Shown here one piece after another: positions 8,148-16,653 of a stretch of DNA of 64,000 bases (position 1 is its first letter; each line of letters begins with the position of its first letter). The stretch is from Lentzea flava. Lineage in GTDB: Bacteria > Actinomycetota > Actinomycetes > Mycobacteriales > Pseudonocardiaceae. The stretch covers positions 124,001-188,000 of the forward strand of contig NZ_BMRE01000001.1 of the NCBI RefSeq assembly GCF_014648475.1. The letters are read 5' to 3'. Position numbers and translations under genes: made by a program. The notes below the pieces were generated by a model. It was not told the origin of the DNA, made no database searches, and saw only the letters and a program-made list of their open reading frames with translations.

Positions 8148-9353
8148 TTGGACCCGATCACCGCTGTGGTCGTGGCCGTCATCGCGATCTTCGTGCTGAC
8201 CGTCGCCGTGAAGTCGGTGCTGGTCATCCCGCAGGCGCAGGCCGCCGTCATCGAACGCCTCGGCCGCTTCCGCACCACCGCGGCGCCCGGCCTGAACATC
8301 ATCGTGCCGTTCATCGACAAGGTGCGGGCCCGCATCGACCTGCGCGAGCAGGTCGTGTCGTTCCCGCCGCAGCCGGTGATCACGCAGGACAACCTGACGG
8401 TGTCCATCGACACGGTCGTGTACTTCCAGGTCACCGACCCGCGCAGTGCGGTGTACGAGATCTCCAACTACATCGTCGGTGTCGAGCAGCTGACGATCAC
8501 GACGCTGCGCAACCTCGTCGGTGGCATGAGCCTGGAGGAGACCCTCACCTCCCGCGACCACATCAACGGCCAGCTGCGCGGTGTCCTCGACGAGGCGACC
8601 GGCCGGTGGGGCCTGCGCGTCGCCCGCGTCGAGCTGAAGTCCATCGACCCGCCACCGTCCATTCAGGACTCGATGGAGAAGCAGATGCGCGCCGACCGCG
8701 AGAAGCGCGCCATGATCCTCACCGCAGAGGGCCAGCGGGAGTCGTCGATCAAGACCGCGGAGGGGCAGAAGCAGTCGCAGATCCTCGCCGCCGAGGGCGC
8801 CAAGCAGGCGGCGATCCTCGCCGCGGAGGCCGAGCGGCAGTCCGCGATCCTGCGCGCGCAGGGTGAACGTGCCGCCCGCTACCTGCAGGCGCAGGGCCAG
8901 GCCAAGGCCATCGAGAAGGTCTTCGCCGCCATCAAGGACGGCCGCCCGACGCCGGAGGTGCTGGCCTACCAGTACCTGCAGACGTTGCCGCAGATGGCCC
9001 AAGGCGACGCGAACAAGGTGTGGATGATCCCGTCCGACTACGGCAAGGCCCTGGAAGGGTTCGCCCGCATGCTCGGCGCGCCCGGCGACGACGGCGTGTT
9101 CCGCTACGAACCGCCCGCCGACACCGGTGAGCGCGTCAAGCCGGAGGAGGACGACCCGTCGGTCGCCGACTGGTTCGACACCGCGCCGGACCCGAAGGTC
9201 GCCGAGGCCGTCGCCGCCGCGGAAGCCGTGGCGCGCAAGGAGGTGCCCGGGCCGCTGAGCACCCCGCCGCGGTCGGTCGGTACCGCCGCGCCCGTGCCGG
9301 AGCTCGAGGCGGAGCAGCCTCGCTCCCTGCACCAGCCCGACGACGAGGCCTGA
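8148..9353 (+). CDS. SPFH/band 7 (stomatin-like) membrane protein
   Basis: 401 residues from TTG 8148. One N-terminal transmembrane segment (~4-25) precedes a band 7 domain (ERLGRFRTTAAPGLNIIVPF, then DNLTVSIDTVVYFQVTDP). A long alanine/glutamine-rich coiled coil follows (~180-260, repeating AEGQ and AEAERQ blocks), then an acidic, proline-rich tail. Family members oligomerise on the inner face of the membrane and organise microdomains with NfeD partners, here the gene just upstream. A strong hairpin follows the stop. Confidence 0.92.
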   Translation: MDPITAVVVAVIAIFVLTVAVKSVLVIPQAQAAVIERLGRFRTTAAPGLNIIVPFIDKVRARIDLREQVVSFPPQPVITQDNLTVSIDTVVYFQVTDPRSAVYEISNYIVGVEQLTITTLRNLVGGMSLEETLTSRDHINGQLRGVLDEATGRWGLRVARVELKSIDPPPSIQDSMEKQMRADREKRAMILTAEGQRESSIKTAEGQKQSQILAAEGAKQAAILAAEAERQSAILRAQGERAARYLQAQGQAKAIEKVFAAIKDGRPTPEVLAYQYLQTLPQMAQGDANKVWMIPSDYGKALEGFARMLGAPGDDGVFRYEPPADTGERVKPEEDDPSVADWFDTAPDPKVAEAVAAAEAVARKEVPGPLSTPPRSVGTAAPVPELEAEQPRSLHQPDDEA

Positions 9354-9367
9354 GCCCCGCACGACAC

Positions 9368-9402
9368 GAGCGGCCCGCCCGGCACCCTCGGGCGGGCCGC
9401 TC
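9368..9402 (+). terminator. Intrinsic-type hairpin after the SPFH gene
   Basis: A perfect 13-bp stem (GAGCGGCCCGCCC at 9368-9380 with GGGCGGGCCGCTC at 9390-9402) closes a 9-base loop, 15 bases after the SPFH stop. There is no T-tract, as is usual for actinobacterial terminators. Confidence 0.8.
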
Positions 9403-9534
9403 ACGTGTGTGACCAGCTCGAACCGCAATCCGTCAAAAATCTTCAGCCACCGTGTCGATCCAACGTGCTCCTCATCCGACCTCCGGATGCATAGGGTCCC
9501 CGACGAACGTGCACCACCACTGGGAGGAACCACC

Positions 9535-9957
9535 ATGAAGTTCATGCTCATCTGGCGCCAGACCTCCGACGACGCGTGGGAGAAGCTCGGCGACATCGAC
9601 TTCGACCAGATGCTGGAGACCGTGGGCCGCTTCAACGAGTCGATGATCGAGGCCGGTGTGCTCGTCGCCGCCGAGGGCCTCGCGCCCGCCGAGGAAGGCG
9701 TGGTCGTGGACTTCTCCAGCGAGCCGCCGGTCGTCACCGACGGCCCCTACGGTGAGACCAAGGAACTGTTCAACGGCTTCTACCTGATCAACGTCGCCTC
9801 CAAGGAGGAGGCGATCGAGTGGGCCAAGCGCTCCCCGCTCACCGGCCCCGGCTTCAAGACCGAGATCCGCCGCGTCCCCACGATCGACGAGTTCCCGCAG
9901 GACAACGAGTGGATCAAGAAGGAGCGGGCGTGGCGCGAGGCGAACAACCAGCTCTGA
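9535..9957 (+). CDS. YCII-related (DGPF domain) protein
   Basis: 140 residues. It starts MKFMLIWRQTSDD and carries the signature VTDGPYGETKELFNGFYLI (DGPF motif region) and a C-terminal RRVPTIDEF. GGGAGGA precedes ATG 9535 by about 7 bases. DGPF proteins are small ferredoxin-fold dimers that are consistently encoded next to ECF42 sigma factors, as here (13 bases downstream). The biochemical role is unknown. Confidence 0.9.
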   Translation: MKFMLIWRQTSDDAWEKLGDIDFDQMLETVGRFNESMIEAGVLVAAEGLAPAEEGVVVDFSSEPPVVTDGPYGETKELFNGFYLINVASKEEAIEWAKRSPLTGPGFKTEIRRVPTIDEFPQDNEWIKKERAWREANNQL

Positions 9958-9970
9958 TTTGATCTGACCC

Positions 9971-11248
9971 ATGAGCGACCCCACCGGCCGCAAGGCCGTC
10001 GCCGCGGTGTGGCGCATCGAGTCCGCGCGGATCATCGGTGCGCTGACCCGCTACACCGGCGACTTCGCGCTGGCCGAGGACCTCGCCCAGGAAGCACTGG
10101 CCGAGGCGCTGGTGACCTGGCCGCGTGAAGGCGTGCCGAACAACCCGGCCGGGTGGTTGCTCACGGTCGGCCGGCGCCGCGCGATCGACGCGTTCCGCCG
10201 CCGCAGCACCCGTGACGAGAAGTACGCCGCCCTCGCCCGCAACCTGGCCGAGGGCGGCGCGCTCACCGGTGCCGTCGACCCCGCACCCGCGCCCGACGAC
10301 GTGCTGTGGGACCCGGACCAGATCGACGACGACACCCTCGCGCTGATCTTCACCTCGTGTCACCCGGTGCTGTCGCGCGAGGCGGGGGTGGCGCTGACGT
10401 TGCGCGTGATCGGCGGTCTGACCAGCGACGAGATCGCGCGGGCGTTCCTGGTGCCGACCGCGACCGTGCAGGCCCGCATCACCAGGGCGAAGAAGACCCT
10501 GGGTGCGGCGAACGTGCCGTTCGAGGTGCCGCCCGCCGGCGAACGCCCCGCGCGCCTGGCGCAGGTGCTCAGCGTGATCTACCTGATCTTCACCGAGGGC
10601 TCGTCGGCCAGCTCCGGTGACGAGGTCATGCGTCTGGACCTCGCCGGGGAGGCCCAGCGCCTGGCCAGGATCCTGTCGCGGCTGATGCCGGGCGAACCCG
10701 AGTGCCACAGCCTGCTCGCGCTGCTCGAGCTGACCGCCGCCCGGTTCCCGGCCCGCCGCGGCCCCGACGGCGAGACCGTGCTGCTGGAGGACCAGGACCG
10801 CCGCCGCTGGGACCGTTCCGCGATCGCCCGCGGCCGCGCGGCGCTGGCCAAGGCCGCCGAGGCGGGCCGCGGCTACGGTTACTACGGGCTGCAGGCCGCG
10901 ATCGCCGAGTGCCACGCGCTGGCGCCGTCGGTCGAGGAGACCAACTGGAACCGCATCGTCGCCCTCTACGAGGCCCTCGGCCGGCTCGCCCCGTCCCCGG
11001 TCGTGGACCTCAACCGCGCGGTCGCCGTGTCGATGGCGAAGGGGCCCGCCGAGGCGCTGCCGATCGTCGACGACCTGGCCGCGACCGACGCGTTCAAAGG
11101 CTCGCACCAGCTACCCGGAGTGCGCGGCGAGCTGCTGCGCCGCCTGGGCCGTCTGGACGAGGCGCGCACCGAGCTGGAGCAGGCCATTCGCTTGTGCGGC
11201 AACGAACGCGAACGTGCCGTGCTGACGCGGAAACTCGCCGAGCTGTAG
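9971..11248 (+). CDS. ECF42-type RNA polymerase sigma factor with C-terminal extension
   Basis: 425 residues, more than double a plain ECF sigma factor. Sigma region 2 lies at ~10-90 (ALTRYTGDFALAEDLAQEAL, then NPAGWLLTVGRRRAIDAFRR) and region 4 at ~115-185 (LTSDEIARAFLVPTATVQAR helix-turn-helix). A long alpha-helical extension with TPR-like repeats follows (YYGLQAAIAECHA, WNRIVALYEAL, VVDLNRAVAV, ARTELEQAIRL). This extension defines ECF42, which has no classical anti-sigma factor, and the extension itself is needed for activity. The upstream DGPF gene is its usual partner and probable target. Confidence 0.92.
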   Translation: MSDPTGRKAVAAVWRIESARIIGALTRYTGDFALAEDLAQEALAEALVTWPREGVPNNPAGWLLTVGRRRAIDAFRRRSTRDEKYAALARNLAEGGALTGAVDPAPAPDDVLWDPDQIDDDTLALIFTSCHPVLSREAGVALTLRVIGGLTSDEIARAFLVPTATVQARITRAKKTLGAANVPFEVPPAGERPARLAQVLSVIYLIFTEGSSASSGDEVMRLDLAGEAQRLARILSRLMPGEPECHSLLALLELTAARFPARRGPDGETVLLEDQDRRRWDRSAIARGRAALAKAAEAGRGYGYYGLQAAIAECHALAPSVEETNWNRIVALYEALGRLAPSPVVDLNRAVAVSMAKGPAEALPIVDDLAATDAFKGSHQLPGVRGELLRRLGRLDEARTELEQAIRLCGNERERAVLTRKLAEL

Positions 11249-11332
11249 GCGTCTGACCACGCGGGGTCAACCTTAAATCCGTTAGGGCGACATCTGTAGC
11301 ACTCGACCGGGCGACGCGGGAATGATGTTGTG

Positions 11333-12409
11333 ATGACCTCGCTGCCCGCCACAGTCGCCTCCGCGTTGCTCGAGGCCGACGGCGAGGACGCGGACTGGCC
11401 GGCCCGCTGGCAGGCCCTCACGGGCGTGTCGGTGGAGCTGCAGTCGTTGCTGGTCACCGACCCCGGCCCGGAGCTGGTCGGGCTGATCGAGCAGATCGTC
11501 ACCCAGCTGGCCGACGGAGTGGCGAGCACCCGAAGACACCGGGTCGAGCTCGCCGAGCTCGCCCACCGCGTGCTGGGCACCCACGCCCGCGCGTGCGCCC
11601 AGACCAGGCCCGACCCGGTCCGGCTCGCCGACTGGCTGCTCGACCTGCAGCTGCAGCACCCCGACGCGCCCGACGTGAGCCTCGCCGCCTACGCCGACGC
11701 GCTCGACGAGGAGGGGCTGAGCCACTACCGGGAGCGCGCGGTGGCGTTGTTCGAGCCGCTGCCGGTGATCGGATTCGGTGAGACCGGCCGCTACGACCGG
11801 GCTCGCTGGGCGTTGCTGCGGGTGATGGAGGAGCTCGCCGAGTACACCGACGACGTCGATTTGCAGCTGCTGGTGCTGTCGAAGGACCTGTCGTCGGGCT
11901 GGCACTACCTGCAGGTCGCGACCGTGCTGCGGGACAACGGCCGGGGCGACGAGGCGCTGGAATGGGTCGAACGCGGCCTGCACGCGGTCGGCGGGCGGGG
12001 TGCCGCGCTGCGGCTGATCGACCTGGCCGTGGAGGAGCACCTGCGGCGGGGCAGTCCGCAGCGGGCGGTGCAGGTGTGCAAGGAGGCGTTCTTCGCCCGG
12101 CCCAACCTCGACGTCTACCTCAAGATCCGGGCGCTGGTCGTGCACACCGACGAGTGGCCGCCGGTGCGGGCGGAGCTCGTGAACCACCTCGTGCAGGACG
12201 GCAGCCGGCTCGCGATCGAGGTCTACCGGCGCATCGTCGAGGTCGAGCTCGCCCGGCGCGGCATCGAGGAGCAGGACCTCGTCGTCGAATGGCTCGAACA
12301 ACTACGCGGCCTGCAGCCCGACGCGTTCGCCGACTACCTGGAGCACATCAAGTCCCGGCACGTCGCGGACCGTCAACTGCTCGACGAGTTGTCCCGACGA
12401 GGACTCTGA
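11333..12409 (+). CDS. DUF6880/SWIM-associated TPR-like helical protein
   Basis: About 358 residues, entirely helical. Segments such as DVDLQLLVLSKDLSSGWHYL and VLRDNGRGDEALEWVERGL resemble the C-terminal TPR-like repeats of DUF6880 and SWIM zinc-finger proteins. The N-terminal SWIM or zinc part is absent, so this is a stand-alone repeat module. ATG 11333 is preceded directly by an in-frame GTG (11330), so the exact start is open. It is convergent with the amidase, with 36 bases and a small hairpin between. The function is unknown and a protein-interaction scaffold is inference. Confidence 0.6.
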   Translation: MTSLPATVASALLEADGEDADWPARWQALTGVSVELQSLLVTDPGPELVGLIEQIVTQLADGVASTRRHRVELAELAHRVLGTHARACAQTRPDPVRLADWLLDLQLQHPDAPDVSLAAYADALDEEGLSHYRERAVALFEPLPVIGFGETGRYDRARWALLRVMEELAEYTDDVDLQLLVLSKDLSSGWHYLQVATVLRDNGRGDEALEWVERGLHAVGGRGAALRLIDLAVEEHLRRGSPQRAVQVCKEAFFARPNLDVYLKIRALVVHTDEWPPVRAELVNHLVQDGSRLAIEVYRRIVEVELARRGIEEQDLVVEWLEQLRGLQPDAFADYLEHIKSRHVADRQLLDELSRRGL

Positions 12410-12422
12410 CCATTTCCGGTTC

Positions 12423-12446
12423 GGATAGTCCGTCCTCGTACTATCC
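12423..12446. terminator. Hairpin between convergent genes
   Basis: A perfect 7-bp inverted repeat (GGATAGT at 12423-12429, ACTATCC at 12440-12446) lies between the stops of two convergent genes. It could end transcription from both sides. The stem is short and A/T-containing, so confidence is modest. Confidence 0.4.
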
Positions 12447-13870
12447 TAGTTCGCATGACCGAGGCCGGAGGGGGTCCGGTCCGCCCACGGCCGAGCACGC
12501 TCCAGCTGGGCGGACACCGACAGCAGCGTGCACTCGTCGTGGCGGCGGCCCACCAGCTGCACCGCGAGCGGCAGGCCGGAGGACGTGCGGCCCGCGGGCA
12601 CGACGGCGGCCGGGTTGCCCACGACGTTCCAGATCTGCAGGAACGTCGTGTAGTGCGAGGCGGCCAGCAGCGCCGCGACGACGTTGCGGTGGTCCCACTC
12701 GCCGACGCGGATCGGCGGCCGGGTCAGTGCCGGGGTGAGCAGCACGTCGACCGAGCCGAAGATCCGGTTCGCGTACGCGGTGAGCGCCGCGTCGTCCTTG
12801 CGGGCCCAGCGGACCAGCCCGCGCGGCAGGCGCCGGCCCAGCTCGGCGACCGCGCGGGTGCGGGGCTCGACGAGGTCGGGGAACTCCATGCCGGCGCGCG
12901 CCAGGTGGGCGTTGTGCAGGTACCGCACGGCGAACTGGGTCGAGGCGACCAGGTCGCGCAGCGGCGGGTCGATGCGCACGACGTCGTGGCCGAGGTCGGT
13001 GAGCAGCGCGGCGGTGTCCTGCACGGCGTCGCGGACCTCGTCGGCGATCGGGATGCCCGGCCCCCACGGCCGCAGCGACACCCCGATCCGCAGCGTGCCC
13101 GGATCGGTCGTGGCCGCCTCGCTGAAGCTGGTCCGCGGCGGGTGCGCGACGTGCAGGTCACCGGGTGCCGCGCCGTGGATCTGGTCGGCGACCAGCGCCC
13201 AGTCCAGCACCGTGCGGGTGATCGGCCCCGCGACGACGAGGCCTCCCCACACCTCGCGGTCGGGTGCGAGCGAGACGCGGCCGCGCTGGGGCTTGAGCCC
13301 GAACAGTCCCGTCACGGCGGACGGGATGCGGATCGACCCGGCGCCGTCGGTGCCGATGGCCGCCGCCGCGAGCCCGGCCGCGACCGCCGCGGCCGACCCT
13401 CCGCTGGAGCCGCCGGGGGAGTGCGTCGGCGACCACGGGTTGCGCGTCGGCCCCGCCCAGCCGCTCTCGGTGTAGGGCCACAGCCCCAGCTCGGGCATCC
13501 GGGTGCGGCCGATGATCACCGCTCCCGCCTTGCGCAGACGGGCGACGATCGCGGAGTCCGCCGGTTCCGGCGTGCGGGCGGCGTTGGTGCCCTTCGTCGT
13601 CGGCAGACCCGCGATCGCGATGTCCTCCTTGACCGCGATCGGCACCCCCAGCAGGGGCAAGTCCTCGCCGCGCGACTTCCGTTCGTCCGCGGCCTCGGCT
13701 TCCGCGAGGGCCTGCTCGGCGAACACCGCGCGGAACGCGTTGAGCTGCGGATCGACGCGCTCGATGCGCGCCAGGTGCCCGGCGACCAGGTCACGGGCGG
13801 TCACCTCACCGGACCGCACGGCGTGCGCCTGCCGCGCGACCCCGGCGAACCACAGCTGTGTCAGCTCCAT
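12446..13870 (-). CDS. Amidase signature family enzyme
   Basis: 474 residues. The glycine/serine-rich signature GGSSGGSAAAVAAGLAAAAI then GTDGAGSIRIPSA supplies the Ser-cisSer of the Ser-Ser-Lys triad. The lysine is in the upstream PIAVKEDIAIAGLPTTKGT segment. It hydrolyses a C-N amide bond; the substrate cannot be read from sequence. There are no GatB/GatC genes nearby, so it is not the tRNA amidotransferase. It is convergent with the TPR-like gene and divergent from the secreted NlpC/P60-like protein. Confidence 0.92.
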   Translation of the reverse strand: MELTQLWFAGVARQAHAVRSGEVTARDLVAGHLARIERVDPQLNAFRAVFAEQALAEAEAADERKSRGEDLPLLGVPIAVKEDIAIAGLPTTKGTNAARTPEPADSAIVARLRKAGAVIIGRTRMPELGLWPYTESGWAGPTRNPWSPTHSPGGSSGGSAAAVAAGLAAAAIGTDGAGSIRIPSAVTGLFGLKPQRGRVSLAPDREVWGGLVVAGPITRTVLDWALVADQIHGAAPGDLHVAHPPRTSFSEAATTDPGTLRIGVSLRPWGPGIPIADEVRDAVQDTAALLTDLGHDVVRIDPPLRDLVASTQFAVRYLHNAHLARAGMEFPDLVEPRTRAVAELGRRLPRGLVRWARKDDAALTAYANRIFGSVDVLLTPALTRPPIRVGEWDHRNVVAALLAASHYTTFLQIWNVVGNPAAVVPAGRTSSGLPLAVQLVGRRHDECTLLSVSAQLERARPWADRTPSGLGHAN

Positions 13871-13920
13871 GAACCGACCCTAAGCGCCGACAGGTGATCT
13901 ACGGAATGGGAGTTCCGCGC

Positions 13921-14427
13921 ATGAGAGTTCTCGCGATGGCGGCCACCGTCCTCGTTGCCATGAGCACGACCCTGGTCTCGGCGTTGCCTGCCCAGGCCGC
14001 GACGATCAGCCGCGCCGACATGATCGCGCGCGCCAAGACGTGGCTGACGGCCAACAACGGCGGGCCCGTGCCGTACAGCCAGACCAGCTACTGGGGCGCG
14101 GAGGGCTACCGGCAGGACTGCTCCGGCTACGTCTCGATGGCCGCCAAGATCGGCGCGCCCGGCCAGCGCACCGTCGAGCTGTACGACACCTACTCGACCG
14201 CGGTCGCGGCCAAGGACATGCGGTGGGGCGACATCGTCGTCGACCCGGTCGGCACCGGCACCACCCGGCACGTCGTGATCTTCGAGAAGTGGGCCGACCC
14301 GTACAAGAGCGCGTACTGGGCCTACGAGCAGCGCGACGTCTACGGCACCACGTACCGCGTCCTGAAGTACGGCCTGAGCGGCACCGACGGGTACTACCCG
14401 CGCAAGCTCAACAACGTGACCGGCTGA
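13921..14427 (+). CDS. Secreted NlpC/P60-like (CHAP-like) protein
   Basis: 168 residues from ATG 13921, with GGGAG 9 bases upstream. A Sec signal peptide (MRVLAMAATVLVAMSTTLVS, ending LPAQAA) gives an exported protein. The mature part has YRQDCSGYVSMAAKIG, the catalytic Cys motif DCSGYV of NlpC/P60 endopeptidases, then GDIVV and RHVVIF, where the His would serve. Such enzymes cleave peptidoglycan stem peptides. It is compact and lacks a separate cell-wall binding domain. Confidence 0.78.
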   Translation: MRVLAMAATVLVAMSTTLVSALPAQAATISRADMIARAKTWLTANNGGPVPYSQTSYWGAEGYRQDCSGYVSMAAKIGAPGQRTVELYDTYSTAVAAKDMRWGDIVVDPVGTGTTRHVVIFEKWADPYKSAYWAYEQRDVYGTTYRVLKYGLSGTDGYYPRKLNNVTG

Positions 14428-14497
14428 CAGGTCAATGGGTGCCGCGTTGAACTCCGCCACTGTCTGATGGAATGGCCCAGGTCACATCATCGAGTGC

Positions 14498-15331
14498 ATG
14501 GTGTCTCTCTCGCGCTGGCTGACCAGGCTGACCTTCCACCACGACGTCGAGGTGCTCCCGTCTCGCCCAGCACGAACACCGTTGCAGGACATCCGCTCCC
14601 GGCTGCTGGCCCGCGACGCCGACGTGCGCCTGGGCGGTCTGCGTGACTGGGCCGAGTACGGCGCACGGGCGGTGGAGCACCGGCAGCCGGCGCTGGACGT
14701 GCTGTGCGGGGCGCTGCGGGAGCTGCCGTGGCCGGGCACCGAGATCGACCAGCGGTGGCGGATGGTCCTGCAGGCCAGCCTGACCGCGCACCTGCGGCCG
14801 GGACCCGGTTTCTGGCTGGACAGCGAGATCGACCTGCGGCACACCACGCTCGTCGGCTTCGACCTGTCGCAGTGCCGGGTGGGCCGTGCCCGGTTCGACG
14901 GCACCCGGTTCCTCGGCGACGCCCGCTTCGACCAGGCCACGTTTCTCGGCGACCTCGACCTGAACGGCGCGTTCTTCGGGCGGCACGTCGTGTTCACGCA
15001 GTCGGTGTTCGCCCGCGGGCTCGGGCTGCGCGGGGCGACGGTGTGCGGCAACGGCGAGTTCTCCGGCGTCCACGCCGCCGGCGCGGTGACGCTGCGCGGC
15101 ACCCGGTTGTCCGGGCGCGCGGATTTCACCGGTGCCCGGTTCGGCTCGGACGTGGACTGCTCGCACGTGCGGTTCGGCGGGCGGGCGCTGTTCCGGCGGG
15201 CCTGGTTCGCCGGCGCGGCGTCGTTCGCCGGCACGTGGTTCCGCGGCCGCGAGGACTTCGTGGACGCCGCGTTCGGCGGCGAGACGTCGTTCGAGAACAC
15301 CCGGTTCGGGCACCGCGTTCACGCCGACTGA
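14498..15331 (+). CDS. Pentapeptide repeat protein
   Basis: 277 residues. The N-terminal ~110 residues are a non-repeat region. Residues ~115-275 contain about twenty degenerate five-residue units of the form A(D/N)LxF (DLRHTTLVGFDLSQCRV, ARFDGTRFLGDARFDQATF, GRADFTGARFGSDVDC), predicting a right-handed quadrilateral beta helix. The function is unknown; some family members mimic DNA and bind gyrase. Its 3' end overlaps the convergent CGNR gene by 13 bases. Confidence 0.85.
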   Translation: MVSLSRWLTRLTFHHDVEVLPSRPARTPLQDIRSRLLARDADVRLGGLRDWAEYGARAVEHRQPALDVLCGALRELPWPGTEIDQRWRMVLQASLTAHLRPGPGFWLDSEIDLRHTTLVGFDLSQCRVGRARFDGTRFLGDARFDQATFLGDLDLNGAFFGRHVVFTQSVFARGLGLRGATVCGNGEFSGVHAAGAVTLRGTRLSGRADFTGARFGSDVDCSHVRFGGRALFRRAWFAGAASFAGTWFRGREDFVDAAFGGETSFENTRFGHRVHAD

Positions 15332-15819
15332 CGGCTGCGGTGATTCGCCACGGCGACGCGGTTGGCGCACTTGGTGGAGCAGAACCGGCGTCGCCCGTTC
15401 CGGCTGGTGTCGACGAACACCGTGTCGCAGCCGTCGCGGTCGCACCAGCCGATGCGCCCGGCGTCCTCGCAGAACAACGCGGCCATGCCCGCCGCCGTGT
15501 AGGCCTTGACCCGCACGTCGGTTGGGGCGTCCTCGCGCGCGTAGTGCAGGTGCGGCGCGCGGCCGTCGTGGGTGGAGATGTAGTGCGTGGTCGACGATTC
15601 GGCCAGCAGTTCGTTGAGCAGGTCGACGGCCGGTGCGCGGAAGACCTGCCGCAGCCGCTCGATCCAGTCTCGTACGTCACGTTCCTGACGGGCGTCCAGC
15701 GAGCCCAGCGGCTTGTAGTCGGAGGCTTTCAGCACGTCGAGCACGGGTGTGGCGGGGTCCGCGTTGACCAGCTTCGCGGCGAGCTCGGCCGCCGCCCCGC
15801 CGTAAGGGTTGAAATGCAC
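15319..15819 (-). CDS. CGNR zinc-finger (ABATE domain) regulator
   Basis: 166 residues from GTG 15819. An N-terminal ABATE-type helical domain is followed by a C-terminal zinc finger, WCDRDGCDTVFVDTSRNGRR then FCSTKCANRVAVANHRSR. The Cys spacing and C-x-N-R box are those of the CGNR family, presumed stress-response DNA-binding regulators. It is divergent from the small zinc-ribbon gene (26 bases between starts) and convergent with the pentapeptide gene. Confidence 0.88.
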   Translation of the reverse strand: MHFNPYGGAAAELAAKLVNADPATPVLDVLKASDYKPLGSLDARQERDVRDWIERLRQVFRAPAVDLLNELLAESSTTHYISTHDGRAPHLHYAREDAPTDVRVKAYTAAGMAALFCEDAGRIGWCDRDGCDTVFVDTSRNGRRRFCSTKCANRVAVANHRSRQSA

Positions 15820-15845
15820 TAGACCATGACATCAGGCTGGGGTGC

Positions 15846-16052
15846 ATGATCGCCACCTGCCCCGCCTGCCGCTGGCCCTGCTCGTCCGCCGTCTCCGCCC
15901 ACCGCTTCGTGTCCTACGTCCGCTGTGTCTGCGGCCTGTTCCTGGTCGTCGAACGCGGGGTGATCATCGCGACCGCCGGGACCAGCACGTTCGCCCCGAT
16001 TCACCACACCCGTGGTGATCTTGCTAGTGTCCCGGACCGTGAGCCGTCGTGA
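15846..16052 (+). CDS. Small zinc-ribbon-like protein
   Basis: 68 residues. It begins MIATCPACRWPC and continues with VRCVCGLFLVVERGVIIATA, giving two Cys pairs (CPAC and CVCG) about 20 residues apart that could bind one zinc. It is unnamed. Its last 14 bases overlap the probable TetR start at 16039 in another frame, which weakens the call, but the start is well placed opposite the CGNR gene. Confidence 0.45.
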   Translation: MIATCPACRWPCSSAVSAHRFVSYVRCVCGLFLVVERGVIIATAGTSTFAPIHHTRGDLASVPDREPS

Positions 16053-16653
16053 TCTTCTGTGCGACACCGCGATCCAGATCCTCGCGGTGGAAGGCGGCCG
16101 GGGACTGACCCACCGCGCGATCGACCGCGAGGCCGGCGTCCCCATCGGCACCACCAAGAACTACTTCCCGACCCGCGAGTCGATCCTCGAGGCCGCGGCG
16201 GCGCGCATGACCGCGTTGCACCGCGCCGCCGTCGACCGCCTGCGCGAGACCACCCCGGCCGACATCAGCGCCTCCGACGTGGCCGAGCTCTACCCGGCGC
16301 TGCTGCGCCGCGCGGTGGCCGACGACCCGACCCAGATGCTCGCGATGGTCGAGCTGTACCTGGAGGCCGTGCGCCGTCCCGGGGTGCGCGCGGCCCTGTC
16401 GGGGATGGTGGTGGCCAACGCCGAGGCCGGTGCGGCGTTGCAGCAGGCGGCCGGGCTGCCCTCGACCGTGCGCGACACCGGGCTGCTCGACGCCTACTTC
16501 CTCGGGGTGGCGATCTCGCTGCTGGCGTTGCCGGTGGAGACGCTCGAGACCGTCGGGCTGGACGACCCGTACGCGCTCGGGATCGGCGTGTTCTCCGCGA
16601 CCGTGCCTAACGCCGGCCCGTCACCAGAACGGCGATCAGCAGAATCAGGCTGA
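16039..16653 (+). CDS. TetR/AcrR family regulator
   Basis: About 204 residues from GTG 16039; an earlier GTG at 16012 is in frame. An N-terminal helix-turn-helix (LTHRAIDREAGVPIGTTKNYFPTRESIL) is followed by a helical ligand domain. No dedicated target is adjacent: downstream is a convergent membrane-protein gene that overlaps its 3' end by 47 bases. Confidence 0.88.
   Translation: MSRRDLLCDTAIQILAVEGGRGLTHRAIDREAGVPIGTTKNYFPTRESILEAAAARMTALHRAAVDRLRETTPADISASDVAELYPALLRRAVADDPTQMLAMVELYLEAVRRPGVRAALSGMVVANAEAGAALQQAAGLPSTVRDTGLLDAYFLGVAISLLALPVETLETVGLDDPYALGIGVFSATVPNAGPSPERRSAESG

Noticed and set aside
6831..9737. 968-residue minus-strand open frame
   Set aside because: It is antisense to DUF3097, NfeD and SPFH genes, all with clear family motifs. 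Its translation has no recognisable domain.
15815..15845. ATGCAC/GTGCAT inverted repeat between the CGNR and zinc-ribbon genes
   Set aside because: The arms coincide with the start region of the CGNR gene, so the symmetry may be accidental.
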